Numbered from the stretch's first letter, positions 18,094 through 28,960 are shown. The stretch is DNA of 64,000 nt from Azospirillum sp. TSO35-2 (GCF_003116095.1 NZ_LGRA01000021.1:1722977-1786976); one strand, 5' to 3'. Program-made: numbers and translations. The notes: generated by a model from the letters alone, not told the origin.

Positions 18094-18139
18094 CCGCCGG
18101 CAAAGACCCTTGACGGGCCTTTGCCGGCGGTATGTTTTT
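18094..18139 (+). terminator. Rho-independent terminator after yidC
   Basis: Perfect 12-base arms (CCGCCGGCAAAG at 18094-18105 and CTTTGCCGGCGG at 18119-18130) are followed by a T-rich tract at 18134-18139. It ends the rpmH-yidC transcript before engB. Confidence 0.85.
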
Positions 18140-18166
18140 CTAAGCCGCCACGACGAAAGCAACGCC

Positions 18167-18844
18167 ATGACCACCTCGGACAAGCCCAGCCCCGGCAAAC
18201 CCAGCATCGTCTCCGGGTTCGACGAGGCCGCCTTGGAGGCGGGACGGCTGCTGTTCGCCAAGGAGTGCGACTTCGTCTGGGGCGCCGACGCGCTGAGCCA
18301 GCTGCCGGAGGCCGACCTGCCGGAGGTCGCCTTCGCCGGCCGTTCCAACGTCGGCAAGTCGAGCCTGGTCAACGCCCTGACCGGGCGGAAGACGCTGGCC
18401 CGCACCTCCAACACGCCGGGGCGCACGCAGCAGCTCAACTTCTTCAACCTCGGCAACCGGCTGAAGCTGGTCGACATGCCCGGCTACGGCTACGCCAAGG
18501 AATCGAAGGAGAAGGTGGAGGCGTGGAACGACATGGTCCGCCGCTTCCTGCGCGGCCGGGTCACGCTGCGCCGGGCGCTGGTGCTGGTCGACGCCCGCCA
18601 TGGGCTGAAGCCCAACGACGACGAGATCATGGAGATGCTCGACCGCACCGCCGTCCCCTACGTCCTCGTGCTGACCAAGGCCGACAAGGTCAAGGCGGCG
18701 GAGCTGGACGCGGTGCGCCGCGCCACCGAGGCGGCGCTGAAGAAGCACCCGGCCGCCTTCCCGGACCTCCACATCACCAGCTCCGAAAAGGGCCTGGGCA
18801 TTGCCGAGCTGCGGGCCAGCCTCGCGGCGCTCGCCGCCGAATAA
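18167..18844 (+). CDS. engB: Ribosome biogenesis GTP-binding protein EngB (YsxC/YihA)
   Basis: This 225-residue small GTPase is needed for large-subunit assembly. Visible GTPase motifs are G1 GRSNVGKSSLVNAL, G3 DMPGYGYA and G4 TKADK. An N-terminal extension of about 50 residues precedes the domain. ATG 18167 is preferred because the region further upstream is the yidC terminator. The yidC-engB-argB order is typical of alphaproteobacteria, here with an antiporter gene inserted 12 bases downstream. Confidence 0.95.
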   Translation: MTTSDKPSPGKPSIVSGFDEAALEAGRLLFAKECDFVWGADALSQLPEADLPEVAFAGRSNVGKSSLVNALTGRKTLARTSNTPGRTQQLNFFNLGNRLKLVDMPGYGYAKESKEKVEAWNDMVRRFLRGRVTLRRALVLVDARHGLKPNDDEIMEMLDRTAVPYVLVLTKADKVKAAELDAVRRATEAALKKHPAAFPDLHITSSEKGLGIAELRASLAALAAE

Positions 18845-18856
18845 TCCGCCGCGGCG

Positions 18857-20137
18857 ATGGGCCTGTCTCCCGCGCTGTTGTTCCTGCTCCAGGCCCTGCT
18901 GCTGATCGCCGGGCCGTTCCTGCTGTGGCGGCTCGGCGGCGGCCGTCACGTCGCCCCGATGGTGGTGATCCAGATCCTGGTGGGGGTGGCGCTTGGCCCA
19001 TCGCTGCTCGGGCGGCTGGCGCCGAACCTGTGGGGGACGCTGTTCGCCCCAACCGCCCTGGCGCCGTTGTCCGGGCTGGCGCTGCTCGCCGTCGTTTTCT
19101 TCGCCTTCCTGACCGGCCTGCACCTCGACCCGGCGGAGTTCCGCGGCCGGGGCAGCGCCTTTGCCGGTGTGGCGCTGTCCAGCATGCTGGTGCCGACGCT
19201 GCTGGGCGGCGGCCTCGGCTGGTGGCTGGCCGGCGCCTTCCCGGCGATGACCGGCCCGCACGCCACCCCCGGCCTGTTCGCCGCCGGCTTCGGCATCTGC
19301 GTCGGTGTCACCGCCCTGCCGGTGCTGGGCGCCATCCTGCGTGAGATGGGCTTGCTGGAACAGCGGGTCGGCCGGCTCGCCCTCGGCTACGCCGCGGTGA
19401 ACGACGCGCTGCTGTGGCTGCTGATCACCGGCGTGCTGGCCTGGGCCACGACCGATGGCGCGGGAGGCGGCTTGACGGTCGGCTGGGTGGCGCTGCTCGG
19501 CTTCGCCTATGTCGGCGCGACGGCGCTGGTGGTCCGGCCGCTGCTCGACCGGCTGATGGCGCGGGTGGCGCCGGACGGCCGGATTGGCGACACCGCGGTG
19601 GTCGTCACCTGCGCGGCGCTGCTCGCCTCGGCCGCGGTGACCGAGCTGATCGGGCTGCACTACATCCTGGGCGCCTTCGTCGCCGGCACCGCGATGCCAC
19701 GTCGGCTGGCCGCCGCGATCCTGGACCGGCTGGAGCATTTCTCCACCCTGATCCTGCTGCCCTTCTTCTTCACCCTGACCGGGCTGAAGGTCGACCTGAC
19801 GCTGGATGACCCGGCGCAATGGGCGGTCTTCGCCCTGGCCGGCGCCGCCACCCTGGCCGGCAAGATGGCCGGCACCGCGATTCCCGCCCGCCTGGGCGGA
19901 GAAGCGTGGCCGGAGGCCCTGCTGCTCGGCGCGCTGATGCCGTGCAAGGGGCTGATGGAGGTCATCGTGCTGACCATCCTGCTGGAGGCCGGCGTGCTGT
20001 CCGGCGCCTGTTTCTCGGCGATGGTGCTGATGGCGGTGGCGGTCACCGCGCTGACCCGGCCGATGGCCGGGCTGGTCGGGCGCTGGGCGCCGGCCGCGGC
20101 GGCACCGGCGGGGGGCGACCGGAAAATTGTCCCCTAG
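18857..20137 (+). CDS. Cation:proton antiporter (CPA2/KefB-like)
   Basis: A 426-residue polytopic membrane protein with about 11-12 hydrophobic segments and features of the Na+/H+ exchanger domain: QILVGVALGPSLLG near the N-terminus, LTGLHLDPAEF and FFFTLTGLKVDLTL. No C-terminal nucleotide-binding (TrkA-N) domain is present, so it is a transporter core only. The ion (Na+ or K+) cannot be decided. It starts 12 bases after engB and argB follows 64 bases later, so co-transcription is likely. Confidence 0.85.
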   Translation: MGLSPALLFLLQALLLIAGPFLLWRLGGGRHVAPMVVIQILVGVALGPSLLGRLAPNLWGTLFAPTALAPLSGLALLAVVFFAFLTGLHLDPAEFRGRGSAFAGVALSSMLVPTLLGGGLGWWLAGAFPAMTGPHATPGLFAAGFGICVGVTALPVLGAILREMGLLEQRVGRLALGYAAVNDALLWLLITGVLAWATTDGAGGGLTVGWVALLGFAYVGATALVVRPLLDRLMARVAPDGRIGDTAVVVTCAALLASAAVTELIGLHYILGAFVAGTAMPRRLAAAILDRLEHFSTLILLPFFFTLTGLKVDLTLDDPAQWAVFALAGAATLAGKMAGTAIPARLGGEAWPEALLLGALMPCKGLMEVIVLTILLEAGVLSGACFSAMVLMAVAVTALTRPMAGLVGRWAPAAAAPAGGDRKIVP

Positions 20138-20201
20138 GCAACGGCCGGGGCTTTCCGTTAAAGAGAGCCCAACCGTCCACCCCGACAAAGGGCATCCTCC
20201 C

Positions 20202-21101
20202 GTGCAGAACACGACCCGTGACGAGTGGCTTGCCAAGGCCCGCACCCTGTCCGAAGCGCTGCCCTACATGCGGCGCTACGCCGGGAGCACCTTCGTCATC
20301 AAGTACGGCGGCCACGCCATGGGCGACGCCGGGCTGGCGGAGCTGTTCGCCCGCGACATCGTGCTGCTGAAGCAGGTCGGCATCAACCCGGTGGTGGTGC
20401 ATGGCGGCGGGCCGCAGATCGGCCAGATGCTGGAGCGGCTGAAGATCAAGTCCAGCTTCATCGACGGCCTGCGCGTCACCGACAAGGAGACGGTCGAGGT
20501 GGTCGAGATGGTGCTGGCCGGCTCCATCAACAAGCAGATCGTCGCCGCCATCAACAGCGCCGGCGGCCGCGCGGTCGGCCTGTCGGGCAAGGACAGCAAC
20601 CTGATCACCGCCCGCCGGCTGGAGCGCGTGCAGCGCGACCCCGACAGCAACATCGAGCGGGTGCTCGACCTCGGCTTCGTCGGCGAGCCGTACAAGGTGA
20701 ACCCGGAGATCCTGCACGCCCTGGCCCAATCCGACATCATCCCGGTGATCGCCCCGGTCGGTTTCGACGTCAACGGCGACACCTACAACATCAACGCCGA
20801 CACGGCGGCCGGCGCCGTCGCGGCGGCGGTGAAGGCGGCGCGCTTCTTCCTGCTGACCGACGTCGCCGGCGTGCTCGACAAGAACAAGACCCTGATCGAG
20901 AAGATGTCGCTGGAGGCCGCCCGCGCCGCCATCGCCGACGGCACCGCGTCGGGCGGCATGATCCCGAAGATCGAGACCTGCATCGGCGCGGTGGAGCAGG
21001 GCGTCGACGCCGCGGTGATCCTGGACGGCCGGGTGCCGCACGCCCTGCTGCTGGAGATCTTCACCGAGGGCGGCGCCGGAACCCTGATCGGCAAGGCCTG
21101 A
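20202..21101 (+). CDS. argB: Acetylglutamate kinase
   Basis: This cytoplasmic amino-acid kinase phosphorylates N-acetylglutamate in the second step of arginine synthesis. The 299-residue length is normal. Motifs include the N-terminal FVIKYGGHAMG, the substrate loop VVVHGGGPQIG, SGKDSNLI and DVAGVLDKNK. The GTG at 20202 (MQNTTRDEWLAKAR) fits the family start better than the longer frame from 20127. A small unknown gene follows 44 bases downstream. Confidence 0.95.
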   Translation: MQNTTRDEWLAKARTLSEALPYMRRYAGSTFVIKYGGHAMGDAGLAELFARDIVLLKQVGINPVVVHGGGPQIGQMLERLKIKSSFIDGLRVTDKETVEVVEMVLAGSINKQIVAAINSAGGRAVGLSGKDSNLITARRLERVQRDPDSNIERVLDLGFVGEPYKVNPEILHALAQSDIIPVIAPVGFDVNGDTYNINADTAAGAVAAAVKAARFFLLTDVAGVLDKNKTLIEKMSLEAARAAIADGTASGGMIPKIETCIGAVEQGVDAAVILDGRVPHALLLEIFTEGGAGTLIGKA

Positions 21102-21145
21102 GGCCCCATATCAGGTCAAGCGGCCGCAAACCCTGGGGGAACCCG

Positions 21146-21466
21146 ATGACCGAGCGTCCCGATCCGCGCAAGGAACTGCTCCGGCAGATGAAGGCCATCC
21201 GTGACCGGATGAACCCCAAGCTGGTGGAGCGCGCCAAGCTGGCGGTGTTCGGCAAGGTCCCCTACGACAGCGACGCCGCCAAGGAGGCGGTCGGCCATTT
21301 CCTCGACGCCCGGGACGATGGTGGCGCCTTCCGCCGCAAGCTGGAGCGGGCGTTGAAGGAGGAGGGCGCGACGCTGGACCTCGAGCCCGAGGTTCCGGCG
21401 GCCAAGGGCACTGCGGCGGCGGCCCCGGTGCCGCCGAAGCCGCGGCGGGGCGGCCGGGTGACCTAG
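21146..21466 (+). CDS. Small hydrophilic protein of unknown function
   Basis: A 106-residue, charged and mostly helical protein (MTERPDPRKELLRQMKAIRD at the start) ending in a Pro/Lys/Arg-rich tail. The ATG at 21146 is preceded by GGGGGA at five bases. It lies 44 bases after argB on the same strand and is probably co-transcribed. No known motif is seen. Confidence 0.65.
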   Translation: MTERPDPRKELLRQMKAIRDRMNPKLVERAKLAVFGKVPYDSDAAKEAVGHFLDARDDGGAFRRKLERALKEEGATLDLEPEVPAAKGTAAAAPVPPKPRRGGRVT

Positions 21467-21597
21467 CAACAACGGCTCTTGATGGCGACCTATCGAAAGC
21501 CGTTTCCTCAGTCACCGTTGCGGCCCTCCGGCGGTACCGGTCCATGACCGGTGCCGCTGGCAAAGCTCCACATTTCCACTTCGCAAGGAGCGCGCCC

Positions 21598-22581
21598 TTG
21601 CTGCATGTCTTCGTCAATGAGGGCGGCCGGTTGTGCTGGGCCAAGGAGCCCGGCGACGACACCGCACCGCTGCCCGAGGCCGCGGTGTGGCTCGACCTGC
21701 TCAATCCGACGGCGGCGGAGCTGGCGCGGGCCGAGGGGCTGATCGGCGTCGCGCTGCCGACCCGCGAGCAGATGGCCGAGATCGAGGAGTCGAGCCGCCT
21801 GCGCGTCGCCAACGGGGCGCTGACCATGACAGTCACCGCCCTGGTCTGGGCCGACACCGACGAACCGCGCATCGCCACCGTCAGCTTCGTGCTGATCGGG
21901 CGGCGGCTGGTCACCATCCACGACATCGACCCGCAGGCCCTGCTTGCCTTCCGCCGCCGCGCCACCCATGGGCAGGTCGGCGCCGCCCGTGGCGAGGCGG
22001 TGCTGGCGGCGCTGGTCGACGGCATGGTCGACCGCACCTCCGCCGTGCTGCGCCGAACCGGGGTGGAGTTGGACGTGCTGAACCGCCGCTTTTTCCGTGG
22101 GCGCAAGCTGCGCTCGCGCGGCGAGACGCTGGACGACGCCCAGACGCTGAAGCGCATCGGCCACGCCGGCCATTTGATCGGCAAGGCGCGGGTCAGCCTG
22201 GCCAGCCTGACCCGCATGACCGACTTCCTGGCCCGCAACGACGGCTGGAACGCTGGCAAGGCGACGCGGCGCTGGGCCAGGACCACCCTGCAGGACCTGA
22301 CCGGGCTGGACCAGTACGCGCGTTTCCTGTCGGGCAAGGTGGCGCTGCTGCTGGACACCGCGCTGGGCCAGATCAACGTCGAGCAGAACGAGATCGTCAA
22401 GATCGTCTCGGTGCTGACCGTGCTGCTGTTCCCGCCGATCCTCGTCACCAGCATCGGCGGCATGAACTTCAGCGACATGCCGGGGGCCGACTCGCCGCTC
22501 GGCTACCCGACGCTGCTGCTGGTGATGCTGCTGTCGGCGCTGCTGCCGATGGTCTATGTGCGGATCAAGCGCTGGATGTAG
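21598..22581 (+). CDS. CorA/ZntB-family divalent cation transporter
   Basis: A 327-residue CorA-type protein. A large N-terminal cytoplasmic alpha/beta and coiled-coil part is followed by two C-terminal membrane helices (IVKIVSVLTVLLFPPILVTSI and TLLLVMLLSALLPMVYV) with the signature GMN tripeptide (GGMNFSDMP) between them at the pore mouth. The family moves Mg2+ or, in the ZntB branch, Zn2+; the substrate is undecided. A perfect AAGGAG (21585-21590) seven bases before TTG 21598 decides the start, giving MLHVFVNEGG. The in-frame ATG at 21544 lacks such a site. Confidence 0.9.
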   Translation: MLHVFVNEGGRLCWAKEPGDDTAPLPEAAVWLDLLNPTAAELARAEGLIGVALPTREQMAEIEESSRLRVANGALTMTVTALVWADTDEPRIATVSFVLIGRRLVTIHDIDPQALLAFRRRATHGQVGAARGEAVLAALVDGMVDRTSAVLRRTGVELDVLNRRFFRGRKLRSRGETLDDAQTLKRIGHAGHLIGKARVSLASLTRMTDFLARNDGWNAGKATRRWARTTLQDLTGLDQYARFLSGKVALLLDTALGQINVEQNEIVKIVSVLTVLLFPPILVTSIGGMNFSDMPGADSPLGYPTLLLVMLLSALLPMVYVRIKRWM

Positions 22582-22668
22582 CGGGTCTTCCGCAATGCGG
22601 GTGGCGGATCGTCCGGCGGTCTTTCCTTTTGACAGGCGTCTTGCGGCCCGGCAGGATGGGCGCATTCC

Positions 22669-22785
22669 AGGGGGGTCCCGACAGGGGGCTGAGATACCAA
22701 CGGCCGGACGGCGCGACAAGGCGCCCCAAGGCAGCGTGGTGACCCTTTGAACCTGATCCGGGTCATACCGGCGAAGGGAGGGACC
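22669..22785 (+). promoter_or_regulatory. TPP riboswitch (THI element)
   Basis: The thi-box signature is clear: GGCTGAGATACC near 22687-22698 and ACCCTTTGAACCTGATCCGG at 22742-22761, followed by CATACCGGCGAAGGGA. A G-rich 5' arm (22670-22680) can pair with the 3' end. It lies about 135 bases before the thiC ATG, so thiamine pyrophosphate should repress thiC. A G+C-rich hairpin near 22793-22813 could belong to the expression platform. Confidence 0.95.
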
Positions 22786-22918
22786 GCGTGACGGGCCGCA
22801 TCAGGCCCCGTCGGCCGCCGGATGGACGCCAGATCGCCATTTTTCCGGGCCACACGCAGACTCCACACCTCCGTCCGCAGTCCCGGGTTTGTCCGCCCAA
22901 CTCCGACGGAGAAACCCA

Positions 22919-24640
<1,722 letters not shown>

Positions 24641-24666
24641 GTGGGGTTCGGGGAGGGAAGCGGTCC

Positions 24667-24811
24667 GCCCCCTCCCTAACCCTCCCCCGCCTTCGGCGGT
24701 GGAGGGGACTGCCACCGTCTTTTGCTTTACTTCAGCAAGCGTCCTGCCCCCTCTCCCGCGATCGGACGGACCTTCGGTCCGCCGAGAGCGGGGGAGGGAT
24801 GGGGAGGGGGC
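24667..24811. repeat. Intergenic repeat with terminal inverted repeats
   Basis: Nearly perfect 24-base inverted ends (24667-24690 and 24788-24811, about 22 matches) of the type GCCCCCTCCCTAACCCTCCC bound a 145-base element between convergent thiC and greB. Inside are two further hairpins (around 24686-24697 and 24764-24783). The same family recurs at 33346-33445. It has the shape of a compound REP/MITE-like element. Confidence 0.75.
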
Positions 24812-24839
24812 AGACCGCGACCACGCTCCCACCGCTCCC

Positions 24840-25391
24840 TCACCCCGCGTACCGGATCTCCAGCACCTCGATCGACTCCACCCCCGCCGGGGTCCGCACA
24901 TCGACCACGTCGCCCTCGCGGGCCTTCAGCAGGGCGCGGGCGATCGGCGAGATCCAGCTGACGTGGCCACGGTCGGGATCGACCTCGTCGGCGCCGACGA
25001 TGGTGATGGTGTTCTCGGCGCCATCCTCCCGCGCGTAGGTCACGGTGGCGCCGAAGAAGACCTGCTCGCGGTTCTTCTGGTCCTGCGGGTTGACCACCAC
25101 CGCCGATTCCAGGTGCTTGTTCAGGAAGCGGATGCGGCGGTCGATCTCGCGCAGGCGCTTCTTGCCATAGAGATAGTCGCCGTTCTCCGAGCGGTCGCCG
25201 TTGCCGGCGGCCCAGGACACCACCTCCACCACCTTGGGCCGCTCCACCCGCAGCAGGTGGCGCAGCTCCTCCTGCAGGCGCTGGAAGCCGGGCGGGGTCA
25301 TGTAGTTCTTGAACCCTTGCGGAAGCGGTGCCGGTTCGTCGAATTCCTCGTCGTCGGGCGTGTCGTTCTCGCGGGTGAAGGCCTTGCTCAT
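24840..25391 (-). CDS. greB: Transcription elongation factor GreB
   Basis: This factor enters the secondary channel of RNA polymerase and stimulates cleavage of backtracked RNA. The 183-residue protein has an N-terminal coiled-coil (RLQEELRHLLRVERP to IRFLNKHLE, with the acidic tip SENGDYLYGKK) and a C-terminal FKBP-like domain with SWISPIARALLKAREGD. The N-terminal extension is acidic. ATG 25391 gives the normal start, MSKAFTRE. It follows rne on the same strand but is separated from it by a terminator. Confidence 0.93.
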   Translation of the reverse strand: MSKAFTRENDTPDDEEFDEPAPLPQGFKNYMTPPGFQRLQEELRHLLRVERPKVVEVVSWAAGNGDRSENGDYLYGKKRLREIDRRIRFLNKHLESAVVVNPQDQKNREQVFFGATVTYAREDGAENTITIVGADEVDPDRGHVSWISPIARALLKAREGDVVDVRTPAGVESIEVLEIRYAG

Positions 25392-25446
25392 GGTCCGACC
25401 TTGGGGAATGGGCACGGGGGAATGGTGCAACAACGCTCCGGAAAAG

Positions 25447-25478
25447 GAAAAGGCGCCTTTCGGCGCCTTTTCCAGTCC
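25447..25478 (-). terminator. Rho-independent terminator of rne
   Basis: A symmetric hairpin (AAAAGGCGCC / GGCGCCTTTT, loop TTTCC-like on one strand) lies 32 bases after the rne stop. Read on the minus strand it is followed by TTTTCCTTTTCC. It separates rne from greB. Confidence 0.8.
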
Positions 25479-25503
25479 TGGGGCCGTGGTTCGGCCGTTC
25501 GGC

Positions 25504-28389
25504 TTACCGCTTCCACCAGCCCCGGCGGGGCTTGGCGGAGCTGTCGTCCGACGCGTCGACCGTCGCCGGCTCGGCCGCGGGGGCCTCGACGGCGGGCGGC
25601 GTGGCAGGGGCGGTCGCCGCGGCCGGGGCCGCTTCGGCCGGAGCCTCCGCGGCAGCCTTGCGCTTGCGGCCCTTCACCGCGGGAGCCTTCTTCGCCGGAG
25701 CGGCGTCGGTGGCGGTCTCCGCCGGGGCTTCCGCCGCGGCGGCGGCCTTGCGCTTGCGGCCCTTCGGCGCGGGCGCCTCGGCAACCGGAGCGGGGGCCGG
25801 AGCGGCTTCGGCCGGAGCCTCGGCGGCGGCCTTGCGCTTGCGGCTCTTCTTCGCCGGAGCAGCGGCGACCGGAGTCACCACCGGCGGCTCGGTCGCCGGG
25901 ACCGGAACGGCCGGGGCTTCCTCGACCGGAGCGGTTTCGCCCGCCAGGATCCAGTCCAGGTCGGACGCCTCCACCGGAGTCGGGACCGGAGCCGGGGCGA
26001 CGGCAGCCGGCTCGGACGGTTCGGCAGCGGCGGCGATCTCGTCGCCCGCTTCCAGACCTTCCGCACCCTCGCGGCGCGACCGGCGGCGACCACCGCGCTT
26101 GCCGCGGCGACGCTTCTTGCGGCCTTCGCCGTTGCGGTCGCCGGCATCGGCGCTCGCATCCTCATCGCCCTCGTCGTCGCCTTCGGCATCACCGTCATCG
26201 CTGTCGGACTCGTCCGATTCGGCGTCGGCAACCTCGGAGACGGCGGTTTCGGCGACGGCTTCCGCAGCGACGGGCAGGGCGGTCTCCTCGACCTCCTCGC
26301 CGTTGTCCTCGCCTTCGCCCTCGCCGCGGCCGTCCTCGCGCTCGCCACGGCCACGGCCACGACGGCGGCGACGGCGGCGGCGACGCTCGTCGCCGCTGAG
26401 GTCGCCGTTGGCCTCGGCGCGCTCGCCGGCCTCGTCGCCCTGGGCTTCGTCCTGGACGGCTTCGGCCTCGGTTTCCGGCTCCTCGGCGCGCTCCACCGGA
26501 GCGGCGGCGAGCGCGCGGTCGGTTTCCGCCATCACGCGGTCGGCGCTGACCAGCGGGCCGTCCTCGTCGGCAAGACGGGCCTTGTTGCGCTCCAGACGGT
26601 GATCCGGCGCGATCAGGGTGTCGTCGGCCTGGACCATGACGTGGAAGCTGTGACGCTCCTCGATCTTGGCCAGCTCACCGCGCTTCTGGTTCAGGATGTA
26701 GAGCGCGATCGAGGTCGGGACGTAGATGGTGATCTCGGCCGACCGCTTGCGGATGCCCTCTTCCTCGATGGCGCGCAGGACGTGCAGCGAGGCCGATTCG
26801 ACCGAGCGGATGACGCCGGTGCCCGAGCAGTGCGGGCAGCGCTCGAAGTTGGTTTCCAGCAGCGACGGACGCAGACGCTGACGCGACAGCTCCAGCAGGC
26901 CGAAGGCGGAGATGCGGCCGAGCTGGATACGCGCCCGGTCGTTCTTCATCGCCTCCTTCATGCGGCGCTCGACGGCGGCGTTGTTCCGCGGCTCCTCCAT
27001 GTCGATGAAGTCGATGACGATCAGGCCGGCCAGATCGCGCAGACGCAGCTGGCGCGCCACCTCGTCGGCGGCCTCCAGGTTGGTCTTGTAGGCGGTTTCC
27101 TCGATGTTGCGCTCGCGGGTCGACTTGCCGGAGTTGACGTCGATGGAAACCAGCGCCTCGGTCGGGTTGATGACGATGTAGCCGCCGGAGCGCAGCTGCA
27201 CCACCGGGCTGTGGATGGCGTCGATCTGCGTTTCCACCTGATAGCGGTGGAACAGCGGGATCATGCCGTCGCGGTAGAGCTGGACGCGCTGGGAATGGCC
27301 CGGCATCAGCATGTCCATGAACTCGCGCGCCGTGCGGAAGCCGGCCTCGCCCTCGACCCAGATCTCGTCGATGTCGTTGGCGTAGAGATCGCGGATCGAC
27401 CGCTTGATCAGGTTCGCCTCTTCATAGATCAGGCAGGGCGCCGACGACTTCAGCGTCTGTTCGCGGATGTCGTCCCACAGGCGCAGCAGATATTCCAGGT
27501 CGCGCTTGATCTCGGGCTTGGAACGCTCCAGCCCGGCGGTGCGCAGGATGACCGCCATGCCGTCCGGAATGTCCAGATCCGACAGGATCTCCTTCAGGCG
27601 CTTGCGGTCGGCCGGGTTGGTGATCTTGCGGGAAATCCCGCCGCCGCGCCCGGTGTTGGGCATCAGCACGCAGTAGCGGCCGGGGAGCGACAGGTAGGTG
27701 GTCAGCGCCGCGCCCTTGTTGCCGCGCTCTTCCTTCGTCACCTGGACCAGCAGGACCTGCCGGCGCTTCACCACTTCCTGGATCTTGTAGGAGCGCAGCG
27801 GACGCGAGCGGCGGCGCTGGACCTCGACCTCCTCCTCCTCGTCGCCGCCGACCATGTCGGGGGCCTCGGCGGAGGTGGCCGGCTCGGCGGCGCCTTCGGA
27901 CTGGGGCGCGGACTCGTCGCCGTTCCCGCCCTCGTCGCCGTCATCCTCGTTCCCATCCTCGCCGTCGTCCTCGTCGGACGCTTCCGGCGTGATGGGGGAG
28001 GGCATCGGCGACCATTCCTCGACCACCTGCTCGGGGCGGATCGGTTCGCCCATCACGGCGCCATCGGCGGCCGCTTCGGCCCGCGCCTCGGCCTGTTCTT
28101 CCAGGCGGCGCTCTTCGGCCATCAGCGCCTCGCGGTCGGCGACCGGGATGCGGTAATAGTCGGGGTGGATTTCGGAGAAGGCGAGGAAGCCGTGGCGGTT
28201 GCCGCCATACTCCACGAACGCCGCCTGAAGCGAGGGCTCGACCCGCGTCACCTTCGCGAGATAGATGTTGCCCTTCAGCTGCTTACGGCTGGCGATCTCG
28301 AAGTCGAGTTCTTCCAGCCGGTTGCCATTGACCACGGCGACCCGGGTTTCCTCCGGGTGCGTGGCGTCCACCAGCATGCGCTTGGCCAT
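25504..28389 (-). CDS. rne: Ribonuclease E
   Basis: This 961-residue essential endoribonuclease drives mRNA decay and RNA processing. The N-terminal S1/RNase-H-like part is interrupted by an acidic insertion typical of alphaproteobacteria. Catalytic Asp residues are visible at 417 (IDVNSG) and 460 (VIDFIDM), and the zinc-link pair at Cys518/Cys521 (CPHCSG). All keep the Escherichia coli spacing with a constant offset of 114. The C-terminal 350 residues are low complexity: acidic and Arg-rich blocks, then at least four copies of a RKRKAAAEAPAE-like unit that probably bind RNA and degradosome partners. A promoter far upstream implies a long leader. Confidence 0.95.
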   Translation of the reverse strand: MAKRMLVDATHPEETRVAVVNGNRLEELDFEIASRKQLKGNIYLAKVTRVEPSLQAAFVEYGGNRHGFLAFSEIHPDYYRIPVADREALMAEERRLEEQAEARAEAAADGAVMGEPIRPEQVVEEWSPMPSPITPEASDEDDGEDGNEDDGDEGGNGDESAPQSEGAAEPATSAEAPDMVGGDEEEEVEVQRRRSRPLRSYKIQEVVKRRQVLLVQVTKEERGNKGAALTTYLSLPGRYCVLMPNTGRGGGISRKITNPADRKRLKEILSDLDIPDGMAVILRTAGLERSKPEIKRDLEYLLRLWDDIREQTLKSSAPCLIYEEANLIKRSIRDLYANDIDEIWVEGEAGFRTAREFMDMLMPGHSQRVQLYRDGMIPLFHRYQVETQIDAIHSPVVQLRSGGYIVINPTEALVSIDVNSGKSTRERNIEETAYKTNLEAADEVARQLRLRDLAGLIVIDFIDMEEPRNNAAVERRMKEAMKNDRARIQLGRISAFGLLELSRQRLRPSLLETNFERCPHCSGTGVIRSVESASLHVLRAIEEEGIRKRSAEITIYVPTSIALYILNQKRGELAKIEERHSFHVMVQADDTLIAPDHRLERNKARLADEDGPLVSADRVMAETDRALAAAPVERAEEPETEAEAVQDEAQGDEAGERAEANGDLSGDERRRRRRRRRGRGRGEREDGRGEGEGEDNGEEVEETALPVAAEAVAETAVSEVADAESDESDSDDGDAEGDDEGDEDASADAGDRNGEGRKKRRRGKRGGRRRSRREGAEGLEAGDEIAAAAEPSEPAAVAPAPVPTPVEASDLDWILAGETAPVEEAPAVPVPATEPPVVTPVAAAPAKKSRKRKAAAEAPAEAAPAPAPVAEAPAPKGRKRKAAAAAEAPAETATDAAPAKKAPAVKGRKRKAAAEAPAEAAPAAATAPATPPAVEAPAAEPATVDASDDSSAKPRRGWWKR

Positions 28390-28780
28390 ACATGTTCCTC
28401 AACGGCGCGACCCAGGGAACCCGCGCGACCGGTCGGGCCGCCTGGGACGCAGCGTCAGTTGTGGGCGAAGCGTGCGGCGCGACGGACCGGAACCGCCGAA
28501 CGGCGCTGACGAGAGCAGCCAGGACGGGCCGGTCGACACGCGCCGGGCTGCCGCCTTGCGGCCACAGCCAGCTTCGAGGTTTCGTCCTCTGAACCGGCAA
28601 TCCGAACGCGCCACCCCGCGACATCCCTCCGGCGCGAGCGGCCGGACAGGCGGAGTCGGGGCGACGCCGCAGCCCCTTGGAGGACCCCCGTGACCGGCGA
28701 TCGGCTGATCGGGATCAGCGGATCGGCGCTCCTGAGGGAATCCGGCCCGAATCTGGCGAATTGCGGTCTGTCGCAACGAT

Positions 28781-28809
28781 ACCATAGACAAGCGTTCCCG
28801 CTTGCACAA
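28781..28809 (-). promoter_or_regulatory. rne: Candidate rne promoter
   Basis: On the minus strand TTGTGC (28809-28804) and TATGGT (28786-28781) are exactly 17 bases apart in an AT-enriched patch. The -10 sequence is the same as in the ffh promoter. It implies a leader of about 385 bases. Confidence 0.6.
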
Positions 28810-28960
28810 CGCGGAAATGCGCCGATTCGCGCAACAAGTTCGCCGCAGGGGCGTGGCCGGCCGGCGGTTGCCGCCCAGCTTCCGCCGCCGCGGGCGGCAG
28901 CGCCACTGTTGCAGGAACGGCACCCCCGCCGGGATTTGACGCAGCGTCTGATGATCCGCG

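Noticed and set aside
15953..18103. Long open frame antisense to yidC
   Set aside because: The sense frame is a clear YidC; the antisense product is His/Arg/Gln/Leu-rich with no motif.
20127..20202. N-terminal extension of argB from GTG 20127
   Set aside because: The region is intergenic in character; the extension has no family match and GTG 20202 gives the standard length.
25309..28509. A 1066-codon open frame antisense to rne
   Set aside because: It lies opposite a well-supported rne gene and is the usual result of G+C-rich codon bias on the other strand; its translation is low complexity with no family features.
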